Shown here: positions 36,192 through 45,212 of the stretch, in pieces | Layout: each line of letters opens with the position of its first letter | Numbering within the stretch: the stretch's first letter is position 1 | From: Candidatus Contendibacter sp. | GTDB lineage: Bacteria > Pseudomonadota > Gammaproteobacteria > Competibacterales > Competibacteraceae | Direction of reading: 5' to 3' | Assembly: GCA_008933795.1 (NCBI GenBank) | Contig: WBUJ01000006.1 | Location: forward strand, 1-61,569 | Length of the DNA stretch: 61,569 nucleotides | Translations under genes and position numbers: made by a program | Notes under the pieces: model-generated | The model's database searches: none | The model's input: only the letters and a program-made list of their open reading frames with translations | Told to the model about the DNA's origin: nothing

Positions 36192-36965
36192 ATGCAAATT
36201 TTAGGCATTGATGTGGGTGGAACAGGGGTCAAGGGTGCGATTATCGAAACGGCAACGGGGAAACTGACGAGCGAACGCCTCCGTATCGAGACGCCCAGCC
36301 CGGCGACGCCGGAGTCCATCGGCCTGACCGTCAAGGAACTGGTCGAACGCCATCACTGGTCCGGTCCCATCGGCATCGGCTTTCCCGCCGCCATCCAGCA
36401 CGGCGTCGCCCGCACCGCCGCCAACATCGATCCCTCTTTTATCGGCCTGCCGGTGGCCGACCATTTTTCCATGCAAACCAGTTGCCGGGTTTGGGTCGCC
36501 AACGACGCCGATGTCGCCGGGCTGGCCGAAATCCGGTTCGGGGCCGGCCAGGGCGTCGTCGGCGTGGTGCTCGTCGTCACCGTCGGCACCGGGCTGGGAA
36601 CGGCCCTGTTTAGCGACGGTCATCTGCTGCCTAATACCGAACTGGGCCATATTCTCCTCAATAACGGTCTGGAGGCCGAACGCTACGCTTCGGAAGCCGT
36701 TCGCGACGCCCAGAAGCTCAAATGGAAAGACTGGGGTGACCGTTTAAATCACTACCTGCTGACCCTGGAAAGCCTGTTCTGGCCTGATTTGATCGTGCTC
36801 GGCGGTGGCGCCAGCAAAAAGCTGTCCAAGTTCGCGCCACAAATCACGACGCGGACGCCGGTTGTTCCCGCCCGCTTTCTCAATCGAGCCGGCATAATCG
36901 GTGCAGCGCTGTTTGCCGAGGAACGGCTCAGCTTGTCACTGCCCCGGAGCGAATCGCGCGCTTAG
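36192..36965 (+). CDS. ppgK: Polyphosphate glucokinase
   Basis: Phosphorylates glucose using polyP (often also ATP) as donor. The 257-aa protein is a ROK-family kinase of PPGK length: [13 protein letters not shown] at residues 5-17, IGIGFPAAI near 62, [12 protein letters not shown] near 104, [13 protein letters not shown] near 130, and the PPGK-typical [15 protein letters not shown]. It has no DNA-binding domain, so it is an enzyme and not a repressor. AAAAAGAGACGG precedes the ATG. With ppk1 in the same window it links stored polyP to sugar entry into glycolysis or glycogen. Confidence 0.9.
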   Translation: MQILGIDVGGTGVKGAIIETATGKLTSERLRIETPSPATPESIGLTVKELVERHHWSGPIGIGFPAAIQHGVARTAANIDPSFIGLPVADHFSMQTSCRVWVANDADVAGLAEIRFGAGQGVVGVVLVVTVGTGLGTALFSDGHLLPNTELGHILLNNGLEAERYASEAVRDAQKLKWKDWGDRLNHYLLTLESLFWPDLIVLGGGASKKLSKFAPQITTRTPVVPARFLNRAGIIGAALFAEERLSLSLPRSESRA

Positions 36966-37037
36966 CCTGCCGCCAAAGGCTCTACGCCTCAACCTGGCGG
37001 GTTGATGGGCGGGTCAGGCGCATCAGCGTTATTCAGC

Positions 37038-38210
37038 TCAGGATGGCGCCCCCGAGCGCTCGTCCCGGAGGTCTTGATAAAACGCGAGTAAGGCCTGAGC
37101 CGGACCCCGCGCGGTCCACTGTCTGGCGTAAATCCGGCCCGCTTCGCCCAACCGCCGCCGCAATTGGGCATCGTCCAGCAACCGGCGCACCTGGGCGGCG
37201 AACTGCGGAATGTCCTCCTCGGCGATCAGCGCGCCCCGTTCCGCCGCCAGGATGTCGCGGGTGCCCATCACGGCGGTGGAGACCACGGGCACGCCGAGAC
37301 TCATCGCCTCCAACAGCACCAGCCCTTGCGTTTCGGTCCGCGAGGCGAAGACGAAGGCATCGCCAGCCTGATAGCAACTACTCAAATCGGCGCCACGCGC
37401 CAGGTAATTGACGAAACATAGATTTTTTTCCAGCCCCAGCTTGCTCCCCAGACGGCGCAGCCGGTTTTTGGCAGGCCCTTCGCCGGCGACGATCAACACG
37501 ATATTGGAGTGGGTCGTCCGCTGCAATTCGTGCGTCACGCGCAGGAGAAACTCAATGTTTTTCTCGAAGGCCACCCGGCCCACGAACACCAGCACCGGTT
37601 GATCGTGGCGGATGCCGTGCCGGGCGCGGAACGCGGCCCCATCTCCTTCCGGCAAAGCGTCTCCCGGAATGCCGGTCGGAATCACCCGCATCCGCGTCCG
37701 CACTCCATATTGGACTAATACCTCCTGCATCGCCCGCGAGGGCACCACTAATCCGTCCAACTGGTTGCATTGCCGGCGGGAGAGCTGGCGAGCCACCGCC
37801 CGCCAGGCGCTCTTCGGCAGGATCGGCAGGTAATGAAACAGGTATTCCTCGAAAAAGGTGTGATAGGTTTCGACGCAAGGGATGCCCGAGCGCCGCGCCA
37901 GCCGCAGACCGGCGTAATGAGCGACAAAAGGCGTCTGCACGTGAACCAGATCGAAATTCTGGTTCTGGAGAATCGCCAATCGTCGGGCCAGCCAGCGAGG
38001 ATGCATCATGCGATCCTCGGGGTCGAACAGGACCCGATAGGACCGAATCCGGTCGATGTCCGGCTCGTCGGTGGTCGGTTGGTCATACTTGGGCGCCACC
38101 ACCCAAACCTCGTGTCCCAATTCCCGTAATTCGCGCCGAAAGGTCTGAATAGACGTGGAAACGCCGTTCACGCGCGGAAAATAGACATCCGAAAGCATGA
38201 GGATTTTCAT
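37038..38210 (-). CDS. Glycosyltransferase family 4, possible diacylglycerol glycosyltransferase
   Basis: 390-aa GT-B fold enzyme. N-terminal MKILMLSDVYFPRVNGVSTSIQ and C-terminal FVGRVAFEKNIEFLL plus ASRTETQGLVLLEAMSLG (the Glu-x7-Glu nucleotide-sugar site) are typical of GT4. The N-terminal sequence resembles glucosyl-diacylglycerol synthases, and phosphate-starved bacteria often encode such an enzyme near plcP; here btaA-btaB-plcP lies 1.2 kb away on the other strand. A glycolipid role is therefore plausible but is inference. Another acceptor is possible. Confidence 0.85.
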   Translation of the reverse strand: MKILMLSDVYFPRVNGVSTSIQTFRRELRELGHEVWVVAPKYDQPTTDEPDIDRIRSYRVLFDPEDRMMHPRWLARRLAILQNQNFDLVHVQTPFVAHYAGLRLARRSGIPCVETYHTFFEEYLFHYLPILPKSAWRAVARQLSRRQCNQLDGLVVPSRAMQEVLVQYGVRTRMRVIPTGIPGDALPEGDGAAFRARHGIRHDQPVLVFVGRVAFEKNIEFLLRVTHELQRTTHSNIVLIVAGEGPAKNRLRRLGSKLGLEKNLCFVNYLARGADLSSCYQAGDAFVFASRTETQGLVLLEAMSLGVPVVSTAVMGTRDILAAERGALIAEEDIPQFAAQVRRLLDDAQLRRRLGEAGRIYARQWTARGPAQALLAFYQDLRDERSGAPS

Positions 38211-38261
38211 GGGTTCTTATTTTCGAGGGCGGATTGTTTCCCGGCGCCTGGCGGGGGCGAC

Positions 38262-38384
38262 ATGCAATTGCGAGTCGCCGGCGTGTCCATCATCCCGCGG
38301 GAGAACTTCACTTCTTTCGACGACGCTATCGCCTTCGTCAAGACCAATCCGACTCGCTACGTGATCAAGCCCAGCGGCGAGGCG
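38262..38384 (+). pseudogene. ATP-grasp (PurD-like) fragment
   Basis: About 41 codons read VAGVSIIPRENFTSFDDAI and FVKTNPTRYVIKPSGEA, resembling the start of the ATP-grasp region in phosphoribosylamine-glycine-ligase-like proteins (ATP-binding Lys in YVIKPSGEA). The match ends abruptly at both sides, so it is a stranded fragment between the GT4 and CBS genes. Confidence 0.5.
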
Positions 38385-38510
38385 CGGTGGGGAGACAGGG
38401 CTGAGGTGTGGGTGGAAGGAATCCCCCACTCGAATTCCCATGCTCATTATAACCAAATACGGCGGTCCGCCATGACCGAGGATCAGCGACATCCCGCCGA
38501 CCGGATTTGA

Positions 38511-38933
38511 CTAGTGCTCGACGCCTTGGCGCATTTCGATCCATTTTTCTCGCATGAACCGATACTTCGTAGGAATGTCGCGCATGGAGAGCATGGCGAT
38601 CAGTTGTTCTCCATCCACGACCGGCAGATGGCGAAAACCATGGGCATGCATCAGATCCAAGGCATCACAGGGGGTCCGGTCGGAGGCAATGGTTATGGGT
38701 TTCTCCGTCATTGCCCGCGTCACCGGGGTAAGCTCCGGATCAAGTCGGGGTGCAACCACGCGGCTAACCAGATCGCGCTCGGTAAAAATACCGATCAATT
38801 CAGTTCCCCGCATGACCGCTAAAGCCCCGACACGATGCGTCGTCATCAGGACAGCCGCCTCATGAACGCTGGCTTCCGGGGCGATGCCAAAGACAGTTTG
38901 GTTTTCGACCATTTCACGGATCGAGGGATTCAT
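38511..38933 (-). CDS. CBS-pair protein
   Basis: 140-aa stand-alone pair of CBS domains, expected to bind an adenine nucleotide. First repeat: SVHEAAVLMTTHRVGALAVM and GIFTERDLV; second: TIASDRTPCDALDLMHAHGFRHLPVVDGEQ. It is the same type as the frameshifted gene at 26342-26778. Its partner is not evident from the surroundings. Confidence 0.88.
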   Translation of the reverse strand: MNPSIREMVENQTVFGIAPEASVHEAAVLMTTHRVGALAVMRGTELIGIFTERDLVSRVVAPRLDPELTPVTRAMTEKPITIASDRTPCDALDLMHAHGFRHLPVVDGEQLIAMLSMRDIPTKYRFMREKWIEMRQGVEH

Positions 38934-39364
38934 GGCATTTCCTTGTTATGGGCATGAAAAATGAGCAAGGTATTATCAACGAGTCATATAGTTGTAGTAA
39001 AACGGTAAAGAATTTTCCAGCGGGGCCTTGGCCTGAAGCCTAAATCGCTGGCCACACCGGTCTCGACGCGCTCTGACTCGATTTGGCTGCGCCGGGGATG
39101 GATAATGGGCTTAAAGCAACCAAGAGTTTGACTTAAAAAGAATAATAATCAGAGGTTACGTTATTGCCATCGGATGGCGACCGCCCCTGGTCCAGACTGA
39201 TCCGCTGGCCGAGCCAGAACGTCAAGGGCAGGAATTCCTTCGTCACCCGGACCCCGGGCGTAACGCTGACCACCATCAAACAGTCATGGCAATGACATCA
39301 TTTTGTTATCACCGGATTCCATACTTCCTCGCCAGTTGTTTCCTCAACCCTGGTGCAAGGCGGC
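38934..39364. other. Intergenic region before btaA
   Basis: Divergent promoter region of the CBS gene and btaA. No gene is supported; the ORFs here are short and lack family features. The only recognisable signal is the PHO-box-like site at 39281-39298. Confidence 0.45.
39281..39298 (+). promoter_or_regulatory. Candidate PHO box upstream of btaA
   Basis: CAGTCAT-GGCA-ATGACAT has the PhoB-box architecture of two seven-base half-sites with a four-base spacer. Against CTGTCAT-N4-CTGTCAY it matches six of seven and five of seven positions. It lies 67 bp before the btaA ATG, a fitting place for PhoB activation. Confidence 0.5.
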
Positions 39365-40540
39365 ATGGTCAAGCAACTCGGCGCCCGACTCGGCAATCAC
39401 GCCCACGATCTGTTGTTCAAGACGATTCACCAGCGCTACCTGATCTACAACATGTGCTGGGAAGACCCGCGCATCGACCGGCAACTGCTGGGGCTGGATC
39501 GGGATAGCCAAGTGGTGGTGTTGACCAGCGCTGGCTGCAATGCCCTCGACTATCTGCTGGACGCGCCGGCGGAAATTCACGCGGTGGACGTCAATCCCCG
39601 CCAGAACGCCCTGTTGCAACTCAAGCTCGCGCTGATCGAACGGGGCGATTTCGGTGACTTGGAGCACATGTTCCGACGGGGAACCCATCCCCGCTTCCGG
39701 GAACTGTATCAGGCGTTGCGCCCGCGCCTGCCGCCCTACGCGGCGGCGTTCTGGGATCAAAAAATCGCTTATTTTGACCCGGCCAACCGCAAGCGCTCGT
39801 TCTACTACCATGGCACCTGCGGGGCAGTGGCTTGGCTGGTCAGCCGCCAGTTGCTCAAGTCGGGGCGCAAGCTGCGCGTTTATCTGTTCGACCTGCTGGA
39901 CGCTCAAACCCTGGCCGAGCAACGCGCCCTGTACGAAAAAATCGAGCCCGCCCTGTGGGGCCGGTTCAGCACTTGGCTGCTGCGGCAACCGACCGCACTG
40001 GCCATGCTCGGCGTGCCGCGCCCGCAAATCCGCCTGATCCAAGAGCAGTATCCCGGCGGCATCATCGGCTACGTCAGCGACAAGCTGCGCCATGTGCTGA
40101 CCGAGGTGCTGATCCACGACAACTATTTCTGGCGGGCCTATCTGACCGGCTCCTACACCGAACGGTGCTGCCCCAACTATCTTCGGGAAGAAAATTTCCC
40201 CCGACTGCGCGCCCATCGTGACCGAGTGCATTCCCACGACGCCACGGTCAGCGAGTTCCTGCGCACCCACCCTGGCGCGTACAGCCATTTCGTGTTGCTC
40301 GATCATCAGGACTGGCTGGCTTGGCACCAGCCCCAAGCCTTGGAGGAAGAATGGCGGCTGATTCTCGCCAACAGCCGTCCCGGCAGCCGAATCCTGCTGC
40401 GTTCCGCAGGCGGCGATGTCCGCTTTCTACCGGCTTGGACCCGTCGGGCGCTACGCTTCTTCCCAGCCCTGACCGAACCGTTGCACCGTCATGATCGGGT
40501 CGGCACTTACGGCAGCCTGCACTTCGCGGAGGTGGCATGA
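39365..40540 (+). CDS. btaA: S-adenosylmethionine:diacylglycerol 3-amino-3-carboxypropyltransferase BtaA
   Basis: First enzyme of betaine-lipid (DGTS) synthesis: it moves the aminocarboxypropyl group of SAM to diacylglycerol. The 391-aa protein is of the DUF3419/BtaA family, with YNMCWEDPRIDRQLL near the start, VVVLTSAGCNALDYLL and IHAVDVNPRQNALLQLK forming the SAM site, and YLTGSYTERCCPNYL in the centre. ATG 39365 follows AAGGCGG; GTG 39353 is an alternative. It overlaps btaB by four bases and has a PHO-box-like site upstream. Confidence 0.9.
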   Translation: MVKQLGARLGNHAHDLLFKTIHQRYLIYNMCWEDPRIDRQLLGLDRDSQVVVLTSAGCNALDYLLDAPAEIHAVDVNPRQNALLQLKLALIERGDFGDLEHMFRRGTHPRFRELYQALRPRLPPYAAAFWDQKIAYFDPANRKRSFYYHGTCGAVAWLVSRQLLKSGRKLRVYLFDLLDAQTLAEQRALYEKIEPALWGRFSTWLLRQPTALAMLGVPRPQIRLIQEQYPGGIIGYVSDKLRHVLTEVLIHDNYFWRAYLTGSYTERCCPNYLREENFPRLRAHRDRVHSHDATVSEFLRTHPGAYSHFVLLDHQDWLAWHQPQALEEEWRLILANSRPGSRILLRSAGGDVRFLPAWTRRALRFFPALTEPLHRHDRVGTYGSLHFAEVA

Positions 40541-41193
40541 GCCAGTCCAAGTCGCTGTTGTGGGCAACGCCGGTGGAACACACCGCCGTTCTCAGCCGTT
40601 ACTACCGCTGGCACGCCCGGCTGTACGACGCCACCCGCTGGAGTTTCCTGTTCGGGCGGGCGGCGCTGATCCAGTCCATCGCCCGCCTCTCCCCTCCTCC
40701 GCGCCGCATCCTGGAAATCGGCTGCGGCACGGGCAGCAACCTGCTTCATCTCCGCCGCCAGTTCCCCGATGCCGCGCTCGTCGGCCTGGACCTGTCGTCC
40801 GACATGCTGGCGCGGGCGCGGCGCAAGCTGGCGGCCCATCCGGCGCGCATCACCCTGCTTCAGTGGCGCTACGACCAGCCTTTGTACTTGGAACCGACTT
40901 TCGATTTGATCGTATTTTCCTATTGCCTGTCGATGATCAATCCCGGTTGGGAACGGGCGATGGACGCGGCCCTGCGGGATTTGCGACCGAACGGCCTGCT
41001 GGCGGCGGTGGATTTCCACGACACCCGATTTGCCGGTTTCCAGCGCTGGATGGGCGTCAACCACGTGCGGATGGACGGCCATCTGCTGCCGCGTCTGAAC
41101 GCGCTCTGCCCGCCGGTCGCACAGACTCTCCGCGCCGCTTACGGCGGCGGTTGGCGCTACTTCCGTTTTATCGGGCAAAAACCAGGAGGGTAA
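40537..41193 (+). CDS. btaB: SAM-dependent N-methyltransferase BtaB
   Basis: 218-aa class I methyltransferase that should trimethylate the BtaA product to diacylglyceryl-trimethylhomoserine. The SAM-binding motif I is ILEIGCGTGSNLLHL near residue 53, followed by ALVGLDLSSDMLARAR and later IVFSYCLSMI. The N-terminal YYRWHARLYDATRWSFLFGR is typical of BtaB and related lipid methyltransferases. It overlaps btaA (ATGA) and is four bases before plcP, so the three are one operon. Confidence 0.88.
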   Translation: MSQSKSLLWATPVEHTAVLSRYYRWHARLYDATRWSFLFGRAALIQSIARLSPPPRRILEIGCGTGSNLLHLRRQFPDAALVGLDLSSDMLARARRKLAAHPARITLLQWRYDQPLYLEPTFDLIVFSYCLSMINPGWERAMDAALRDLRPNGLLAAVDFHDTRFAGFQRWMGVNHVRMDGHLLPRLNALCPPVAQTLRAAYGGGWRYFRFIGQKPGG

Positions 41194-41197
41194 AACC

Positions 41198-42019
41198 ATG
41201 GGGTCTCCAAGATTCCGTTCCCTGTGGATCTCCGACGTTCATCTCGGCTTCAAGGAATGCAAGGCCGAGTATCTGCTCGATTTTCTGCGCCAGAGCGACT
41301 GCGAGCGGCTGTATCTGGTGGGCGATCTGATCGACTTTTGGAGCCTGCGCAAGGGTGGGCGCTGGCCGGCGGCGCATGGCGAGGTATTGAAGCTCATTTT
41401 GGCCAAGGCACGGGCTGGGACCCGGGTGGTTTACATCCCCGGCAACCACGACGAAGTGGCGCGCGATTATCTCGGTCTGCGGGTGGGCGACATCGAAATC
41501 GCTTCGGAGGCGATTCACGTCACCGCCGACGGTCGCCGCTTCCTGGTCACCCACGGCGACGAGTGCGACAGCGCGGTCCGCTGCGGCGGGCCGCTGCTCA
41601 ACTGGCTGGGCGACGGGGCCTACGAACTGCTGCTGTTCCTCGACCGTTGGTACAACGGCTGGCGGCGGCGCTGGAACCATCCCTACTGGTCGCTGGCCAG
41701 TTTCCTCAAGCAGCGCATCGGCCGGGCCACCGCCTACATCGCCCGCTTCGAGGCGGCGGCGGCTCACGAGGCGGCGCGGCGCGGATTGGGCGGTGTGATC
41801 TGTGGCCATATCCATCACGCCGCACTGCGCGATCTCAATGGGGTGTTGTACTGCAACGACGGCGATTGGGTGGAGAGCTGCACCGCGCTGGCGGAACACG
41901 CCGACGGGGCGCTGGAAATCCTGCGCTGGACCCATCAGCAGGCAGCGGTAGTGGCGATTCGGGAGCCGCGCCGCTTGCTGGAAACGCCGCCGGTTCCGGG
42001 ATGGGCAACCGGTTTGTAA
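41198..42019 (+). CDS. plcP: Metallophosphoesterase, PlcP-like phospholipase C (LpxH-related)
   Basis: 273-aa calcineurin-like phosphoesterase with all metal ligands: SDVHLG (residues 9-14), VGDLIDFW, PGNHDE, THGDECD and CGHIHHA. Such proteins are often annotated UDP-2,3-diacylglucosamine diphosphatase, but the C-terminal CNDGDWVESCTALAEH and the linkage to btaAB fit the PlcP phospholipase C group, which removes the phosphate head group of membrane phospholipids and leaves diacylglycerol for BtaA. AGGAGGG precedes the ATG. Function by homology and context; the enzyme's substrate is not proven by sequence. Confidence 0.8.
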   Translation: MGSPRFRSLWISDVHLGFKECKAEYLLDFLRQSDCERLYLVGDLIDFWSLRKGGRWPAAHGEVLKLILAKARAGTRVVYIPGNHDEVARDYLGLRVGDIEIASEAIHVTADGRRFLVTHGDECDSAVRCGGPLLNWLGDGAYELLLFLDRWYNGWRRRWNHPYWSLASFLKQRIGRATAYIARFEAAAAHEAARRGLGGVICGHIHHAALRDLNGVLYCNDGDWVESCTALAEHADGALEILRWTHQQAAVVAIREPRRLLETPPVPGWATGL

Positions 42020-42058
42020 TACCAGTTCCCGCTGGCTTTCGGAATTTTCAAGGAAATT

Positions 42059-42127
42059 GTAGGGCGAGTTAGCGCAGCGTAACCCGCCGAACCCGCAGCA
42101 GCAATCGGCGGGTTACGGGCTGGCGCC
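42059..42127. repeat. Inverted-repeat intergenic element
   Basis: GTAGGGCGAGTTAGCGCAGCGTAACCCGCCGA and TCGGCGGGTTACGGGCTGGCGCCAC are imperfect inverted arms with an 11-bp perfect core (TAACCCGCCGA). It is a short palindromic repeat after plcP and may form a terminator-like hairpin. Confidence 0.6.
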
Positions 42128-42173
42128 ACCATCCAGAATCATAAAATCTATCCAGAAACAGTATAAGTTTTTA

Positions 42174-42326
42174 GGTTCTTCGTCGGTTCTTGTGGAGCCA
42201 GCCATGCCGGAAGCCAGACTTGAAGTCAACTAATTGATTATAAATGGTTTTTAACCAATCTCCAGCCAGCTTAACAGGCCGAAACCCGCCCTGCGGGGCC
42301 AACTCCACAAGAACAGTCGAAGAACC
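42174..42326. mobile_element. 153-bp MITE with 24-bp terminal inverted repeats and 8-bp target duplication
   Basis: Left end GGTTCTTCGTCGGTTCTTGTGGAG and right end CTCCACAAGAACAGTCGAAGAACC are inverted repeats differing at three central positions. Immediately outside both ends stands the identical octamer AGTTTTTA (42166-42173 and 42327-42334), a target-site duplication. There is no coding capacity. An end beginning GGTTCTTCG and an 8-bp duplication are reminiscent of ISL3-family elements (inference); a full-length partner is not in the window. Confidence 0.85.
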
Positions 42327-42364
42327 AGTTTTTAAAAAGCGGCCGCCGGGAAGACGAGCCGGTT

Positions 42365-44065
42365 TCAACAACCCCGCCACGCCTGGGTGCGCCGGTGCAG
42401 CCAGCGGCTCGATCCGGCGTGTAGCAGCCGCACCGCGCCGGCGGTGAACACGATCAGCATCGCCATCGCCGCCGCCGGGGCGGTATCGCCCGCATCGTCC
42501 ATGTTCAGCACCGCCACTGAAGCCAGCGTGGTGGCCGGCGAATAGAGGAAAACCACCGCCGACACCGTGGTCATGGCGTTGACGAAGAAATAGATGGCGA
42601 TGTCGAGAATCGCTGGCAGGCACATCGGCGCCGTCACCCGCCACGCAGTGCGATAGAACGGGGTCTTGAGCGAGGCCGACACCGACTCGAACTCCGGATC
42701 GAGTTGCTTGAGCGCGGTCAGCGCGGTGAGGTGGCTTACGGTATAGAAATGGGCGATGGTGGCCAGCACCAGGATCGCCATGCTGCCATACAGAAAATTC
42801 AACGGATTACCGGGCGCATTGAAAAAGAAGATATAGGCCAGCCCCAGCACCATCCCCGGCACCGCCATCGGGATCAGCGCCAGCAGATGCGTCGCCGTCC
42901 GCAGCGGCTTCGCGATTCGGGTTTTCTCCACCAGATAGGCGCCGCTGAAGACCACCAGACTGCCTAACACGGCGGTGTAAAACGCCATCTCAATCGAGTT
43001 GCCGTAAGCCGTCCAACTGCCGCCATCGGCGGTGTTGAAGTCGTAATGGCGCAGGGTCAGGCTGAGATCGTAGGGCCACAGCTTGGCCAGCGAGGCGAAA
43101 GCGGCCATGCCCAGGATGCCCAGAATCACCAGCGCCACCAGACTCACCAAGCCGAGCAGCGCCAGATCGCGAACCGGACGCGGCTTGGGGTGATAGGGGA
43201 CCGCGCGGCTAGACACGGCGGAACTCTGCCGGCTTTGCGCCCAGCGCTCGACGAAGAAGGCGACGACGGCGGGCAACAACAAAATCAACGATACCACCGC
43301 GCCCATCTGGAAGTTCTGCTGCCCCACCACCTGTTTGTAGATATCGGTGGCCAGCATGTTGAATTGACCGCCGATCACCTTGGGGACACCGAAGTCGGTG
43401 ATCACTAGGGTAAAGACCACGAAGATGGCGCTGATCAGACCGTAGCGCGCGCCCGGTAGAGTGACCGTGGCGAATGTGCGCCAGCGGCTGGCCCCCAGGG
43501 ACTCCGAGGCTTCATATAACCGCGCATCGGCGGTGGACAGAGCGGTGATCAGAATGATCAGGGCATGCGGGAAGGTCCAGAACACCGAACCCAAGACGAT
43601 GCCGATCGGGCCGTAGATGCTCTCGCCGAACAACCAACCCTTCAGCGCGCCCTGGTTCCCGAACAGGTAGATCAATGCGATAGCCGATAGCAGCGATGGC
43701 GCCAGCAACGGGGCCATCGCCACCAACCGGAAGAATCCCTTGAAGGGAATGCAACCACGGGTCAGGGCGTAGGCGTAACCAAACGCCAGCGCGATCACGA
43801 TCAGCGTGGCCAGCGCTGATACCCACAAGCTGTGGCCGATCGCGCCGGTCAGGGCGGGATTAGTGAAGTATTTGATAAAATTGGCCAAGCTGACAAAGAC
43901 GCCATCGCGATCCTGCATGCTTTTCGCCAGCATGATGACTAGCGGAACGAGCAAGGTGATGGCTAGATACAGCGCCAGCACGCATAACCCGCCCCCCATC
44001 AGCCATTCATCGCGGCTCAAGCGCGGGCGGATGCGCGGCGGCGCCAGCACCGCCGCTTCAGCCAT
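42365..44065 (-). CDS. 2-Aminoethylphosphonate ABC transporter permease (fused, two permease domains)
   Basis: 566-aa inner-membrane protein with about twelve helices and two binding-protein-dependent-transport domains, like FbpB-type permeases. EAA-like loops are visible at ESLGASRWRTFATVTLPG and SASLKTPFYRTAWRVTAP. It overlaps the ATPase gene by eight bases and is the last gene of the AEP operon. The assignment to AEP rather than iron rests on phnW and phnX upstream. The MITE lies about 40 bp past its stop. Confidence 0.88.
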   Translation of the reverse strand: MAEAAVLAPPRIRPRLSRDEWLMGGGLCVLALYLAITLLVPLVIMLAKSMQDRDGVFVSLANFIKYFTNPALTGAIGHSLWVSALATLIVIALAFGYAYALTRGCIPFKGFFRLVAMAPLLAPSLLSAIALIYLFGNQGALKGWLFGESIYGPIGIVLGSVFWTFPHALIILITALSTADARLYEASESLGASRWRTFATVTLPGARYGLISAIFVVFTLVITDFGVPKVIGGQFNMLATDIYKQVVGQQNFQMGAVVSLILLLPAVVAFFVERWAQSRQSSAVSSRAVPYHPKPRPVRDLALLGLVSLVALVILGILGMAAFASLAKLWPYDLSLTLRHYDFNTADGGSWTAYGNSIEMAFYTAVLGSLVVFSGAYLVEKTRIAKPLRTATHLLALIPMAVPGMVLGLAYIFFFNAPGNPLNFLYGSMAILVLATIAHFYTVSHLTALTALKQLDPEFESVSASLKTPFYRTAWRVTAPMCLPAILDIAIYFFVNAMTTVSAVVFLYSPATTLASVAVLNMDDAGDTAPAAAMAMLIVFTAGAVRLLHAGSSRWLHRRTQAWRGC

Positions 44066-45143
44066 GGGAGTACCCCTCGGGGAACAAGCGGATGTGTTCG
44101 GCGGGAATGTGCAAGTGCGTGGAATCGCGCGGGCGCAAGTCCAGTTCCCGCGCCCGCTGACTGGGCAACTGCGCTCGCAGCCGATGCTCGCCTAATTCTC
44201 CACCGCTCAGGCTCAACCAGAAAAACGGCCCCATGAATTCGAGATCCCGTACTTCGGCACGAAAGCTGTTGGCGTGGCCGTTGGTTCGCCCCGTACAGAC
44301 CACATCTTCGGGACGCACGGCTGCCTGCACCGCCGTGCCTGGCGCAAACCCATTCACCGTGCAGGCCAGCCGCGTTTGGCCCAGTTGAATTTCGCCCTGT
44401 TGTACCAGCAGGGCGGGTAAGAGGTTCATGGCGCCGATGAACTCGGCCACGAACAGGGAAGCCGGTTGGTGATAAATCTCCAGGGGCGTGCCGATCTGCT
44501 CGATTTTGCCGGCGCGCATGACCACGATGCGGTCGGCCATGCTGATGGCCTCTTCCTGATCGTGCGTGATCATGATGGTGGTGATGCCCAAGCGCCGTCG
44601 CAGCGCCTTGATCTCATCGCGCAGATAAACCCGCACCTTGGCGTCCAGCGCCGATAGCGGTTCGTCGAGCAACAGCAGACCCGGGGACACGGCCAGCGCC
44701 CGGGCCAGCGCCACCCGCTGTTGCTGGCCACCGGACAGTTGCGAAGGATACTTGTTCCCGCTGTCGGGCAAACCGATCAGCTCCAGCAACTCCTGGACTC
44801 GTCGCCGAATCGCCTCCTTGGGTTGCTTGCGATTCTCCAAACCGTAAGCGATGTTCCGGGCAACGGTGAGATTCTGGAACAACGCATAGGATTGAAACAC
44901 GATGCCGAAATCGCGCTTCGCCGGCGGCAGGGCGGAAATATCGTGGCCGTTCTGCTCCACCGTGCCATGAGTTTGAATATCCAGCCCGGAAATGGCCCGC
45001 AGCAGGGTGGTTTTGCCGCAGCCGGAGGGGCCAAGAAAACAGACGAACTCACCTTGGTAAAGGTCAATACTGACATCGTCCAGCGCGGTGAAATCGCCAA
45101 AGCGTTTGGTGAGATTGCGGACACGGAGATAGGGGGTGGTCAT
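44058..45143 (-). CDS. phnT: 2-Aminoethylphosphonate ABC transporter ATP-binding protein
   Basis: 361-aa ABC ATPase. Walker A LGPSGCGKTT near residue 36, Q-loop IVFQSYALF, signature QLSGGQQQR, Walker B LLLLDEPLSALDAKV and the switch region IMITHDQEEA are complete, followed by a TOBE-type C-terminal regulatory domain. It belongs to the PotA/FbpC/PhnT group and couples to the fused permease. AEP specificity is inferred from the operon. Confidence 0.88.
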   Translation of the reverse strand: MTTPYLRVRNLTKRFGDFTALDDVSIDLYQGEFVCFLGPSGCGKTTLLRAISGLDIQTHGTVEQNGHDISALPPAKRDFGIVFQSYALFQNLTVARNIAYGLENRKQPKEAIRRRVQELLELIGLPDSGNKYPSQLSGGQQQRVALARALAVSPGLLLLDEPLSALDAKVRVYLRDEIKALRRRLGITTIMITHDQEEAISMADRIVVMRAGKIEQIGTPLEIYHQPASLFVAEFIGAMNLLPALLVQQGEIQLGQTRLACTVNGFAPGTAVQAAVRPEDVVCTGRTNGHANSFRAEVRDLEFMGPFFWLSLSGGELGEHRLRAQLPSQRARELDLRPRDSTHLHIPAEHIRLFPEGYSHG

Positions 45144-45212
45144 GACTGGCTCAACTTGGCGAGTGGATTTTCCTCTCCCGTCAGGAGAGTACGGCTATAA
45201 GTTCCCCTCAGA

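Noticed and set aside
41198-42019. Canonical LpxH lipid A enzyme
   Set aside because: Linkage to btaAB and the C-terminal DGDWVESCTAL pattern fit PlcP better, though phylogeny would be decisive.
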